This document shows positions 12,954 to 25,200 of a DNA stretch of 64,000 nt, in pieces. Every line of letters starts with the position of its first letter. The stretch's first letter is position 1. Both the position numbers and the translations under genes were made by a program. The notes beneath the pieces were generated by a model, which saw only the letters and a list, made by a program, of their open reading frames with translations, did not search any database and was not told where the DNA came from. Source of the stretch: Bicyclus anynana (taxonomy: Eukaryota; Arthropoda; Insecta; Lepidoptera; Nymphalidae); the NCBI RefSeq assembly GCF_947172395.1, contig NC_069105.1, positions 4,836,001 to 4,900,000 of the forward strand, in the 5' to 3' direction.

Positions 12954-13843
12954 CTTCGACCACCCTTCGGTGACGCAAATAAAAAGCGAACTCCGAGTCA
13001 CCGATATCGATCCATTCGGGGTAAACCTATCGTCGACATCACCTCAACGAACCGATCTCAACTTATATTTCACTACACTAGAAATCACACCAGTGCAAAA
13101 TAAAAAAGAAATCGTATAAAAATAGTTTCGCACGATTGAATATTTATAGTCGTTACAAAATAAATAAAAATCATAAAATGTGATACAATGCAATTTACAT
13201 ACAACCGCCACAAGCGGGCATTGTTAAACAACTGTCAAATTTTAATTTTGAAAAAATTTGTTAACTGTCAGTCATACCAACATTAACATCGCATTAACAT
13301 CGAATTTAAAACTCTTCACACGCTCCAACCTGCAAGCAAGTGAAATTTTCCGACACAATCATGCTGTCGCTATTATCTATGTATCTAAGTGCTGCCGTTA
13401 TTCTGTGGCTGATACTGGCTAAAATTAACCATAATCTGTGATGCTATAAAAAAAATATTTGAAAATTGAAAGGGCTAGATTGGGCTAGATCTCATAGCCG
13501 GGCTCCTGAGTAAATATGTTCCTTGGCCGGGCCTAAAAGCAGTTTAATTAAATCAAAAAGAAAAGATGTGTCAAAATTATTTGTCAAAACATTGTATATA
13601 AATCAAATAAATAATTGAAAATAATAATGCTATTGCTGTGCAATAAAGCCTCATTTTAATATTATTAGCGTTTTTAAGATGGAAAAGAGCTAATTATTCT
13701 CGTAATATCATTTATTTATTATCAATGCCAATATCCAGTATCAAGTTTTTAATAGTTTTCGAAATAACTTTGGAGTTTAGAGAATTAATATGAAGTATTA
13801 TTAAAAATAAGTTAAGAGTGTCTAGAAGAACGAAAAGATAGAG
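12954..13843. promoter_or_regulatory. Shared head-to-head promoter region, kinesin-2 / VPS26C
   Basis: This 890-base interval separates two divergent start codons and must hold both 5' leaders and promoters. It is AT rich. I saw no convincing TATA box, and no transposable element is obvious inside it. The divergent-promoter reading is inference from gene layout. Confidence 0.5.
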
Positions 13844-16800
13844 ATGTCGGCTAGTCTTACCATAACTCTTAAAAGGGCAAGCAAAGTTTACCATGAAGGA
13901 GTAAGTATGAATTTTGTTTTAATCCCTGTACAATGTTGTACCTGTACCAAAACACCAAGCTAGTATTCACATTTTGTCAGTATTCGTCACATTAAATCTG
14001 TGTTGAAAGGAAACTATTGCTGGTGTGGTGGTGGTGGACACGACGGCAGACCTGCGGCACGAAGGCCTCACGCTCAGTATGGAGGGCTCTGTCAACCTGC
14101 AGCTCAGCACAAAGAACACTGGCATCTTCGACGCTTTCTCCAACAACATTCGGGTGAGACGCTCACTGTTGTGTTTGCTGATCGCTACCACTGTAAACTT
14201 ATTGCTGTATAGCAAAAGGATTTGAAATATTTTCAACCTATTTTATAAAATATGAACCATAAATGTTTTGACCACAATTTCTTTTAAAATTGTTTTCTAA
14301 CTCAAAATCAAGCATTTGTAGTAAATGGTCCCTTCAATGTTGTTATAACCAATTTTGACTATAAATAATTTTGTTACTTTCAGCCCATAAACCTAATAAA
14401 CACAACAATAGAGTTAGCAGCAGCTGGGAAGATCCCGGTGGGAGTCACAGAGATTCCCTTTGAGCTGCCTCTCACGCCGCGCCCGCACGGCCCCGCACTG
14501 CTGGAGACATACCACGGCGTGTTCGTGAACGTGCTCTACACACTCAAGTGCGGCATGAAGAGATCCTTCCTCAACAAGCCGCTCCACACCAGCTGCCAGT
14601 TCTTCGTGCAGTACAGGCCTGTGAGTTACTGTCTGCCACTCCTTTTCCACACTTATATTATAAATGCAGAAGTAAATCTGTCTGTTATCTTTTCACAGCT
14701 AAACAGTTTTAGATGAAAGGAGGCCGACCATTTCTCATATATTGCTGAGCCCATATTTGATTAATAAACCGATACAATGCCCTAATTAATGTCATTTATG
14801 AAATAATAATATCAGTTTTGGACTTGTTTGATTTCAGTTTCATTGACATTTGCATCATCATTATACTTAATCTATAAAATGCAGGATTCCAGCAATAAAC
14901 ACAAACCTCAAAAAATATACAACTGGAATCTAATTATATCTATGGATTTTGATATAGGATTTTGTTATCATTTTTTTCTGTAAAATATTACATGCTGGGC
15001 CTCCTTAAGTTTATCAATATGGAGCCTTGGAGCAGAATACAAGCTACTCTTTATCTCCAAAAAATCCATAATTCTCGCTGGATTTGTAAAAAACAGTACA
15101 GTTTACCAACAAATAAATTAGAAATGAAGGTAGGAAACACATTTCATTTATTTAAAATTAATCATGGTTTGTTTATAAAATGTTATATAAAATATATTAA
15201 CCACATCTAATTGTTATAAGCTTATTAATCAAATTTATTTTCATTAATGTAAGGACAAGTTAATTATAATTATTATTAGGTGTGAAATGACTAGTGATTC
15301 ATACCCTCATTTTTAATTTGTTTGTTGGTAAACAGTACTCATCAAGAAAGGCTGTAGTATAGGTTGGCTACCCACTAGGTGGGCCGATGAATAATTTTTG
15401 TAAAGAGTTAGTCACAAGCAGCTCAGGGCCGGTCATGTTCATAGGAGGTCCATATAAGAGGCTTATTTATGTCCAGCATGTGACCGATGTGTATGTGTGC
15501 AGCAAGAGCGCGCGCCCGCCAAGCCCGTCCGCTGCGAGATCACCCCCGCGACACTGCGCGCGGCGGGCGGCGGCTCCGGCGCGCGCGCCAACATGCCGAA
15601 GTTCCAGCTGTACGCCGAGCTGGACTCCACCGTGTGCGCACTGGACGCGCCGCTCACGGGCAAGGTGAGCTCGCACTACCTCTGACCAAGTTCCGGCTGT
15701 ACTCCATTTATTAATAAAATGAATGAATTATCTGTTTTTGTGCGTAGATCCGCGTGGACGAGTGCGCGGCACCGATCAAGTCCATCGAGCTGCAGCTGGT
15801 GCGGCTGGAGACGTGCGGCTGCGCTGAAGGTTACTCCAAAGATGGTAAAATAAATTGTTTTTAACGGAAAGTAAGCTAAGCTAAGCAAAGACTCCGCCAC
15901 ACCTGAACTCAGCGAAAGTTCCAGAAGCCAGCTTTCGGCGCAGACTACGTCGGACGCATTAGTCATCCGCTCCTTTTGCGGAAGATCGTCAGAAACTTTC
16001 CTTCGAGGGAGGGAAAGTTTCACCGCTCACTCCGCGTACCTTCGCGGAGTTCACGGGTCCCATATGTTGACTACAGTAGGGCCCCGAGTGACCGTGTGCC
16101 CCGTCCGCAGCCACGGAGATCCAGAACATCCAGGTGGGCGAGGGCGACGTGTGCCGCGGGCGAGACATCCCGCTGCACATGGTGCTGCCGCGCCTCTTCA
16201 CCTGCCCCACCACCGCCACGCCGCACTTCAAGATCGGTGAGTGAGCGGAGAGTGCCTACAGTAGTCCTAGCGTTTCTCTGCTAGCTCCCGTTTATCATTG
16301 TAGTTAAATTAGTTAAGCTTAGTTACAGTTTTTCACTTTGTATGAGATAAAGTAAAGTGAGGGTAGGAAGATAAAAATGAATTAGTTCTAATTTTACAAG
16401 CTATAGCTATAGCTTCGCAAATTCGTACGTAACACTCCTGATGGTCCGTGCGGGTCGGGAAGGGGGTAGCGATGACCCGCGCAGTCCTACCATCTGCCCC
16501 GCGCGCACGACTTCACACCCTCGCAGTCTTTCTCCCCATGTCGCCCGCATATCACGGGAATATCAACGAACTTGCCAATCTATAATAGTTGTAATAGACA
16601 CATATTTTCGCTTTTATATTACTAGTATTGAAAATATTTATTTATATTATTGTTAAAGGAGGTTTCATTACAACCTTTTATTTTTAATGTGTCTAAGTAT
16701 TGTAATGTTCGAACCTATTTAAATTTTGAAGTCTATTCTATATGGTTGCTATGTGTTGTGTAATGTCTTTTCGAATATTATATTGTAAGTTTATTATAAA

Positions 16801-16945
16801 GTAAATGCTATCTTTGATTTCCTCTTCTACCCAGTTATGCCCTTAAAAATTATTTTCAGAGTTCGAACTGAATATTGCGGTAGTGTTTGAAGACGACTAC
16901 TTGGTGACAGAGAACTTCCCCATCCTACTGCTGCGGAGCAGGTAG
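13844..16945 (+). CDS. VPS26C: VPS26C (DSCR3), Retriever complex arrestin-fold subunit
   Basis: Seven exons: 13844-13900, 14010-14153, 14384-14620, 15503-15664, 15748-15844, 16111-16236 and 16860-16945 (stop TAG). All have GT-AG boundaries with compatible phases, total 909 bases, 302 residues; the human protein is about the same length. It starts MSASLTITLKRASKVYHEG. Family landmarks are LTLSMEGSVNLQLS, ETYHGVFVNVLYTLKC, KSIELQLVRLETCGCAEGY, EIQNIQVGEGDVCRG and the C-terminal VTENFPI. The protein has two arrestin-like beta-sandwich halves and no membrane segment. With VPS35L and VPS29 it forms Retriever, which recycles SNX17 cargo such as integrins from endosomes. Intron 3 carries a MITE, and intron 5 a short repeat shared with the cereblon region. 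Frame and length look intact. Confidence 0.95.
15095..15361. mobile_element. MITE copy 1 (GTTTACCAAC family), in VPS26C intron 3
   Basis: The ends are inverted copies around GTTTACCAAC and AAATTAGAAATGA. The right end continues through CTCATCAAGAAAGGCTGTAG, which matches in reverse the left end of the copy at 47430. No coding capacity. The outer part of the left terminal repeat is not recognisable here. Confidence 0.6.
15880..16080. repeat. Short dispersed repeat shared with 20770-21060
   Basis: The phrases AAAGACTCCGCCA and GGCGCAGACTACGTCGGAC occur here in VPS26C intron 5 and again near 20777 and 21001. No coding frame or tRNA head was seen. Family unknown. Confidence 0.4.
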
Positions 16946-17008
16946 CTGGCACTGCTGCACTGTACCTCGGCATGTGGCTGTTTATTTAAGGCAATATACT
17001 GTACAGGC

Positions 17009-17014
17009 AATAAA
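17009..17014 (+). terminator. Poly(A) signal of VPS26C
   Basis: AATAAA lies 64 bases after the VPS26C stop codon, in an AT-rich 3' region. It is the first such hexamer downstream. Confidence 0.6.
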
Positions 17015-17380
17015 ATATTTACATAACAATTTTGTTTTTTAATAACAGCAGAAAAATCAGCGTTGTTAGGTTTTGATCTTTATTTACAAACCCTATTAAT
17101 TTCAAATTTTTCAAATTTTAAGAATTGTGTGATTGTTTTACTTTGTGTCTGTATAGGTACCATTTTCATAAAACTTACACATTCAATCACACCTTGACTT
17201 ATCACGTGCTAAATATCATTAAAATCGGTTCATTAATTCATTCATCATTGACTATCTCTCTGACTAACCAATTATCCAAACACTTGTCAAGGCATAACAA
17301 GGTAAAGGTTAAATGGTATAAGAGTATGTGATGGTCATACCTCCTAAAGTCACCATGGTCCAAAACTTCACAGACTATTC

Positions 17381-17686
17381 TTTTTTTTTATTTTTTACAA
17401 GTTAGCCGGTTACCCCTTGACTACACTTTCATCTGATGGTAAGTGATGTTGCAATCAAATATGGACTTGTTAAAGAGGAGGATGAAAATCCACACCCCTT
17501 TCGGTTTCTACACGGCATCGTACCGGAACGCTAAAATTGCTTAGCGGTACGTCGTTGCCGCCGAAGCCTCCCACCAGTTAGACCTGGACCAATTAAGAAA
17601 ACCTCAATCGGCCTAGCCGGAGATCGAACACAGGACCTCCGTCTTGTAAATCCACCGCGCATACCACTGCGCCACGGAAGTCGTCC
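17381..17686 (-). repeat. tRNA-derived SINE, family A
   Basis: Read on the minus strand, the element has a tRNA-like head (A box TGGCGCAGTGGTATG, B-box remnant), then the shared body with CCGAAAGGGGTGTGGATTTT, and ends in an A-rich tail. The same family is at 6134, 7588, 10378 and 43979. Confidence 0.8.
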
Positions 17687-18129
17687 TACCTACAGAGCAT
17701 GGACTGGCAAACGCTCGGCTTTGGGTATATTATGAAAAAGGTCTACACAAGCTCTTGCTTTGCAAAATGTATTATTATTGAAACAAAACAATAATATATG
17801 TAATAGAAATTTATTTATAAAATAAGTAATATTTTTTATTGCGATACTTGTCGTATGTCGCGCATAGAATGTTACACTTCTCTAAAGTCAAACACTCGCT
17901 AAGTTCATGTCATAGATTACAATGAGTGGTGCGCATTGTAATATAATAATCAATCACTCGTATAGTCATTGTATCTTCAGAAGTATACCTCTCAAATACC
18001 TACCGCTTCTCCAGTAGAGGCACATCAGAGCACATACTGATGTAACAGGAGCGTACATCGATATCGATCAAATCGATAAACTACACTGAATAAAATTGAC
18101 AAAATTTACTTGGGACAACATACCTAATA

Positions 18130-18370
18130 GAAGATTTATTTTATTTATTTATACTTTATTGGACAAAAAACAATAACAATGAAAGTAGTAGAAAACATAG
18201 TAAACGTAGTGCAAAGGCAACAACGAAGGAAAACACACTACACAAGTAGTAACATGTGTTAAAGTTGTTGTCGGTCTGTCTGTTTTGGCATAGTTTCCGC
18301 TCATCGGAAGGAGAGGCGAGAGGGTTTTAATTACAAAAATTGTTAAATTTGGGTATACATATATATTGGT
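18130..18370 (-). repeat. Probable LINE 3' UTR fragment
   Basis: The stretch begins with TTTATTTATTTATACTTTATT on the plus strand, the complement of a typical lepidopteran LINE tail, followed by about 200 bases without reading frames. Identification rests on general resemblance only. Confidence 0.35.
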
Positions 18371-19204
18371 GACGCCCGGTCAACAAAATTTTATTTTTAT
18401 TTTGACCTGTTACGGTTTTTATTATAACTATAGAATAGAAGAGACCACACTCCCAGCACATTTTTTAATGTTAAGGCAGATGGTCCAAAATTGTGTGTAG
18501 CCTTGATCTTTGTACATCCATTGAACTAATATACCATAAATATTGAAACTATTTTGGATTATTCAAATATACGAATTCACTTTTTATTACATTCTAGCAA
18601 TATGACGTCGAAGATTTCTTTCAGAATTCATACGTTGTGTTACAAGCGTAGAACTGCACATTGGAAGGATTCCTGCACTTGCCTTTTTATAACACTTCAA
18701 AAACTCGGGGCTGCATGCAATGCATTATCTCTTACATATTATTTAGTGCGTATTAACTTATTTTGTTCAAAAAAGAATCCGTACTTTTTTATCTTAATAA
18801 ACATATAAAATTAAAAACCTGGTCCGAAATGGACCATATCTCTCAACATTCGACTTTACCGACCCACTGAGGGTCGCTGGTGGGTTCAAGATTACCATCT
18901 TATATTTCCAAAATTTATATCAAATATCCTTGAAACGTAACAACCAGTCTTTTCTCTGTGCACAGTGTTGGTTACGTCACTCACAACCGGGTCGCGGCAT
19001 GCGTGCCGACGCTTCCGACCACTCGTCTGCTGCTGCAGCGAGCGGCACGAAGCGGCACCGCATGCGGCTCCGGTGGAGTCGCGCTCGCACGCAAACTGCT
19101 ACGACGAGGACGTCGGCAGATAAGTTAGAACATCATTCATTTCACAATCAATGCAAGATCACCTATTACGTCACGTTTCCGCCGCGCGTTGTTCGAAGCA
19201 ACGG

Positions 19205-22200
19205 CTACTGTGCTGGCGGGGAGTCTGGCGGCGAGTGGTCTGATGAGTCGTCTGGTGCGTCATCTGGTGCGTGGTCCGATGCGAGGTCCGGTGCGAGGTT
19301 CGGTGCGCCGTCCGGTGCGCGGTCCGGTGCGTGGCGCGCTGCGTACCGCCCAAGCTCCGAGACGAAGTACTCCACGATGAGCAGGTCCGGGTCCAAGTGG
19401 TGGCGCGGGGGGCGCGGGGGGCGCTGGGCGCCGGGGGGCGCGGCGCGCGCGGGCGAGAAGCGCGGGTGCACGGCGTTGCGGCACAGCCCGTAGAACTGCT
19501 GCGGCCGCAGGTTGCGTCTGCACGCCTCGAACCTGCGCGGGAGGGGACAGTGAGGCGGTTGGACTGACAGAGTCTTGTTGGAGAATCACCGTCACCGCAG
19601 CGTGAAGAGTCGGAGCCCAGTGGGCGCAGACAGATATTATTGCCGAGTAGGTACTCGCGGTCCACTCGTAGCCGGGGAACCACGAGTACTCGGCCGACGG
19701 CGCACCGCTCGGGCGCCGGTCCACACGTACCTCCAGCCGACGTGCGCGTGGCACATGGCGCACACGGCGACGGTCCACTCGTAGCCGGGGAACCACGAGT
19801 ACTCGGCCGACGGCGCACCGCTCGGGCGCCGGTCCACACGTACCTCCAGCCGACGTGCGCGTGGCACATGGCGCACACGGCGACGGTCCACTCGTAGCCG
19901 GGGAACCACGAGTACTCGGCCGACGGCGCACCGCTCGGGCGCCGGTCCACACGTACCTCCAGCCGACGTGCGCGTGGCACATGGCGCACACGGCGACGGT
20001 CCACTCGTAGCCGGGGAACCACGAGTACTCGGCCGACGGCGCACCGCTCGGGCGCCGGTCCACACGTACCTCCAGCCGACGTGCGCGTGGCACATGGCGC
20101 ACACGGCGACGGTCCACTCGTAGCCGGGGAACCACGAGTACTCGGCCGACGGCGCACCGCTCGGGCGCCGGTCCACACGTACCTCCAGCCGACGTGCGCG
20201 TGGCACATGGCGCACACGGCGACGGTCCACTCGTAGCCGGGGAACCACGAGTACTCGGCCGACGGCGCACCGCTCGGGCGCCGGTCCACACGTACCTCCA
20301 GCCGACGTGCGCGTGGCACATGGCGCACACGGCGACGGTCCACTCGTAGCCGGGGAACCACGAGTACTCGGCCGACGGCGCACCGCTCGGGCGCCGGTCC
20401 ACACGTACCTCCAGCCGACGTGCGCGTGGCACATGGCGCACACGGCGACGGTCCACTCGTAGCCGGGGAACCACGAGTACTCGGCCGACGGCGCACCGCT
20501 CAGGCGCGTGTTGCGGACGGACGACACCGTGACCACGTCGTGCACGAACCCGCCTGCGCAAAGCGTGACACGTGTCAATCAGTCACGGCTGTGTATGTAC
20601 TCGTAGATCACAACAAATGGAACACGTGACGTATGTATTACAGTGACAATAACACACGTTACGAAAATGAAGTTTTTTTATCCGGCTTACCATAGTGAGC
20701 TGACAGAAATCGTTGCGTAATTGCGTAACGCAACAGCCTGTAATCGAGTGTACGATAGAATCCGTAAGCTCAACAAAGACTCCGCCATCATTCCATTGCA
20801 GACTCAGCTACCGACACACACTACCGACACGGACGGATGAGTCATCGCACCGTATATAAACTGAGCCCCGTCATCTTTGGGCGCGGGTTACCAGGGTAGC
20901 AGATGTTATGTAGCGGCGGGCCTGGCGCACTCAGCACTCACTCAGCGATGAATCCGCCACTCCCGAGACCAGCGAACATTCGTTACGTCACCAGCTGTCG
21001 GCGCAGACTACGTCGGACAGATAAGTCATTGTCTTCCGAAAGAACTGCGAACCAGCTCTGACTCGGTGTGAGTCGGTCGCTGATTTATTGTTTATCATTC
21101 AGGTTGTCGTCACACAAGATAAGCACAATGTAGATCGGAAGTAAAATGACATTTTACTCTAGATAGTATGATTTATAATAAGAGGAACGCGCCTGGCATT
21201 CCGTGGGTAAACTGATTGTTATCGTCCAATGACTGTTGAACGATTACTTCACTAGAAGTCGCTTTTTCGTGCCCACAGCAATAGGTCACGGGGAGAGGTT
21301 CTCCACCTCGGTGATGATCTCCTGCGTCCAGGAAGGAAGCACATGCCATGAACGCGTACGCGAATTACAATAAGTGATTGTATATAGTTGTGTTCAATAT
21401 TAATCAATACGGAATATTGTATATTAATTGATTATGAAACACAGCCAAAACTGACGACAAGAGTGAAAGAACATATACGTAGTATGAAGAATGTGGACAC
21501 GGATGATTCAGCAATAGCCGAGCATGTTCAAGCTTCGGGTACGACTCATTATATCCGTTTTGATAAGGCTTCTGTATTGTCAAGGGAAGAGTTTCTAGTA
21601 CCTCGTAAGATACGTGGAATATAAATTAGTTGTCACCCGAACTTTAATCGGGATCTTGGATGATTGCTGCCCACAGCGTGGAAACCGCTTTTTCTTTCAT
21701 TGTCACATACAACAAACTTGGAACAAGATAGCGTTAGTTCGGTTTGCTTACAAGAAGACGAGTCTAATGAAGATGACATTAATAAACCTTCAGAGAGTGT
21801 AACGGAACCTTCACTCCCCACCACTCAGCCTCTCAAACGTGCGCGCATCTTCGCAGTTTGGATCGTACCGCGTTGCAAGAACCAGCTCATGACTAAGGGC
21901 CCCGTATGGGTTCGAAACTAGTCGGACATATTCCAAAATAATATCACGTGAGTTTTAGCCGTGTTTCATAATCAATGAATATGAATAACACTCACGATAG
22001 TTTAAATTCTAAAACAGAGTATCGTATGTTCTCGATGTTTCATTCGAATCCCCGAAAGGCATAACACCGAAACTAATACTGCGGATTTAGGAAGGAACTA
22101 TACGAGTATTTGAGTAACGCGAATATTTGTGTATCGTATCGTGTCGTGTGGTGTCGTGTCGTACCCAAGTTGATGTAGTTGGAGTGCACGCCCTCGGTGG

Positions 22201-25200
22201 ACATGGCGAAGATCTGCTCGCGGCGCGCGATCTCCACCTCGCACGCCGCGCAGCACAACACGCTTTTCTGCACAAAAACGTTTTGCTCAATTGATATGCT
22301 AATTACTTTCGATTGATTAAGGTTTGTTTGACATTTGCACGTGAATTGTCTGTGGTGGGGAAGAAAAGGGTTGGACGTGCGGTCGCAGAGTGACTTCAGA
22401 GGAACATACCTCCATGATGAACCCCACTTCCATGTGCAGGCGCAGCAGCGCGTCGTCCACCACGAACAGCGCCAGGCGGTCGCGCGGCGTCAGCGCCAGG
22501 TTGGACGCGGTCCAGTGCGACAGCGTCACGGCGTCCTCGGGGACGTCGTCTGCGGAACGTTACGTAGCGATCGGTCCTCCGCCTTACTATTTATTTAACG
22601 TTTTCAGAAAGTACAATGGCACGGTATACATGTGGCTACAAAGGCAATTACAAAAAAAATCGAAGATGGCTTCAAAGTGCACTGGGCAAATGTCGAATGT
22701 GCTGAAATCGTCGCAACTGCTTTCGACAAGGTAACTCCTGAAAGTTCTTCTGTGTTTGGAGAGTGTTCGCGTCCCAGCGCCGCGCGCCGCCGACGGGCTG
22801 AGAGTGCACCTTCAAACATCACGGTCGCGCGATCGCCGTCCACATTCTCGTAGTTATAGAGCCTGTCGGTCTCTGTGACTGAAAGTTAGCCTACTGCTCA
22901 TACGGCAGGAGAATAGACTAGCTGACGGTCAGCTGAGCTTATCATAGGTAAGTGCGGTGCCCGATGATGGAGTTTGGACAATAGTAGCTTTCGAAAGTAG
23001 CAGGTTTCAGCCCTTAGGCCATTATTGTCTTAGGTACATACAATTGTGACAATTGTGAAGGTGTGAGTGTGAATACAAAACGCGCGAAGCGACTGCGGGT
23101 CCGCGACTACAATTTCGCATTGCGCATCTTAACCCGATGTTCCGAGACGTCCCAACACTTGAATGGGATCATACCTATCCCCAGGGTCTTGAAGTAGTCG
23201 CGGATGGTGCGGCGCATGCGGCGGAAGTCGAAGATCTCGTACACGAAGAGCGGCCACGGCGTCAGCGCCGCGTCCATTCTGCGCAGCCGTACCGCCCTGA
23301 CAATTACTTTATTAATCTATAATCTATATATTATAAAAATGAATCCATATATCCCTTGGTCAGCAGATGCGTCAAAATACCGAGGAATCAATAGACAGAT
23401 CTCTAAGTCACAAACTAGTGACTTGCGAAACTTCAATAACGAGCGTATTAAAAATGCGATCGAAAACAATCGAGGCTCAAAAGTTTTCGCCAGAGATCTG
23501 TCTATTGGACAGAGGCAGCTGACGAACACGGTAATCTGATTTCTTCAAGGCCCGAGATTTTAAGTAAGGTCTAGAAATTCTGCGGACGGTTATACACGAC
23601 TACTCAACAGCTTGTTGACAATTTGGCCAAAGACCCTAGAGCCGAGTTGACCCGACACTATACCGAAGATATTCATCACAAGACAAAGGTGAAATAACGG
23701 TGTTAATTTTGTTAGATTTTTCTCGAGCATTCGATACAATTAATATTTCCTTATTATTAGCAAAACTTTCATTTTACGGGTTCTCAATATCCATCAGTCG
23801 GTTTGCAAGCTATCTGTCTCAGCGTACTCAATACGTTGGATTGCGTGATTCCACGGGATGGATAGCTACCTCAGAACCTAAACTTTTGTCTCGAGGAGTC
23901 CCACGAGGCTCTATCTTAGGTCCCTTACTTTTCTTTATATATACTGCAGACATAATAGACAGTATTAATAACTCAAATTATCATATGTTTGCAGACAACA
24001 CTCAACTGTATATTTCTTATAAACCTGATGATTATAGTGGTGCCGTTAGTAGACTTAACGATGACTTGGAAAATATAGCAAACTGAGAGATTAATAATCA
24101 GTTAGTGCTAAATGCTGACAAGTCAAAGTTCATGTCACTTGGCTCTCGTCAGGCAGTCGCAAAGGTATCGCCAAACCTCTGCATATACATATATGTGTAC
24201 AGACGCCACTCACCGCTCGTCCTCGGCGCGCAGCGGGTCGAGCGCGGCGAGGCGCGCGGCGCGCAGCGGGTCGGCCAGGCGCACGTCGGGCAGCACGCGC
24301 ACGTCCATGAAGCGCAGGCGGTCGAAGGCGTGCGCGGTGAGCGCGCGGCGCGGCAGCTGGCGGCAGCGGAAGCGGTGCGTGGCGCGCGCCTTGAACGACA
24401 CGAGTGGCGGCGACGGCGAGCGCCGCTGCACGCCCGCGGGCGCCGCCAGCACCTCGTACACCTCGCACAGCACGCCGTAGCCCGACAGCGCCGCGCCGCC
24501 CTCGTCGGGGCACAGCAGCCCGAACAGCTTGTCCTGCTGGATGGCCTCCGACAGGATGTCGACGTCCTCCGTGAACAGCATGGGCACGGTCTCGCCGGGG
24601 AACACGATGCCGTGGTGCGCCATGACCGGCACGCGGCCCTCCCAGCCCGCCTCCACGCGCGCGCGCCCGCGCCCGCTGCCCGTCTCCAGCGAGGGTCCCA
24701 TGTACTGCACGCGCGGAACACAGCATGTAAAGAGCTATTACAATATACTCAGTCAGTCAGCAGAACGATACTAACAGAATGTGAAGCAGCCAAGGCAATG
24801 TCAAACTGCTGCTCCTCTGCATCATTGTTGGCCTCCACCATCACATCGGCCCGCAGCGCTTCTTCTTCCGCAGAATCTACTAACATGAGAACATGTTAAA
24901 TTATGACAGCAACACAATACTTTGGCATACAATCAATAAAAAAATTGTGATGGCCCTTTTTAACCTTCTTATACCCGCGTCAACCGTACGTTTGTAACAC
25001 CTATACCGTGCACGGCAGCACGCTATCACAGACCAAAACTTTGGAACACTGTTTCACTAGCATTTAATTATTTCTTACCGATTGATGTTCCTGAAATAAA
25101 CTATTTTATTCATTTATATATTTTAACTGTATCATAAGTTGTATAGGTAATATTTAATTTTAAAATTAATGGTACACTATCTATAACATCACTATCATTT

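Noticed and set aside
14962..15210. Plus-strand frame of 82 codons in VPS26C intron 3
   Set aside because: It runs into the MITE and matches no family; flanking exons splice directly in phase.
19171..20578. Minus-strand frames of 313, 433 and 441 codons over the tandem array
   Set aside because: They exist because the 113-base unit has no stop in any minus frame and shifts the frame at each copy. Only the segment 20553-20409 is supported as cereblon exon.
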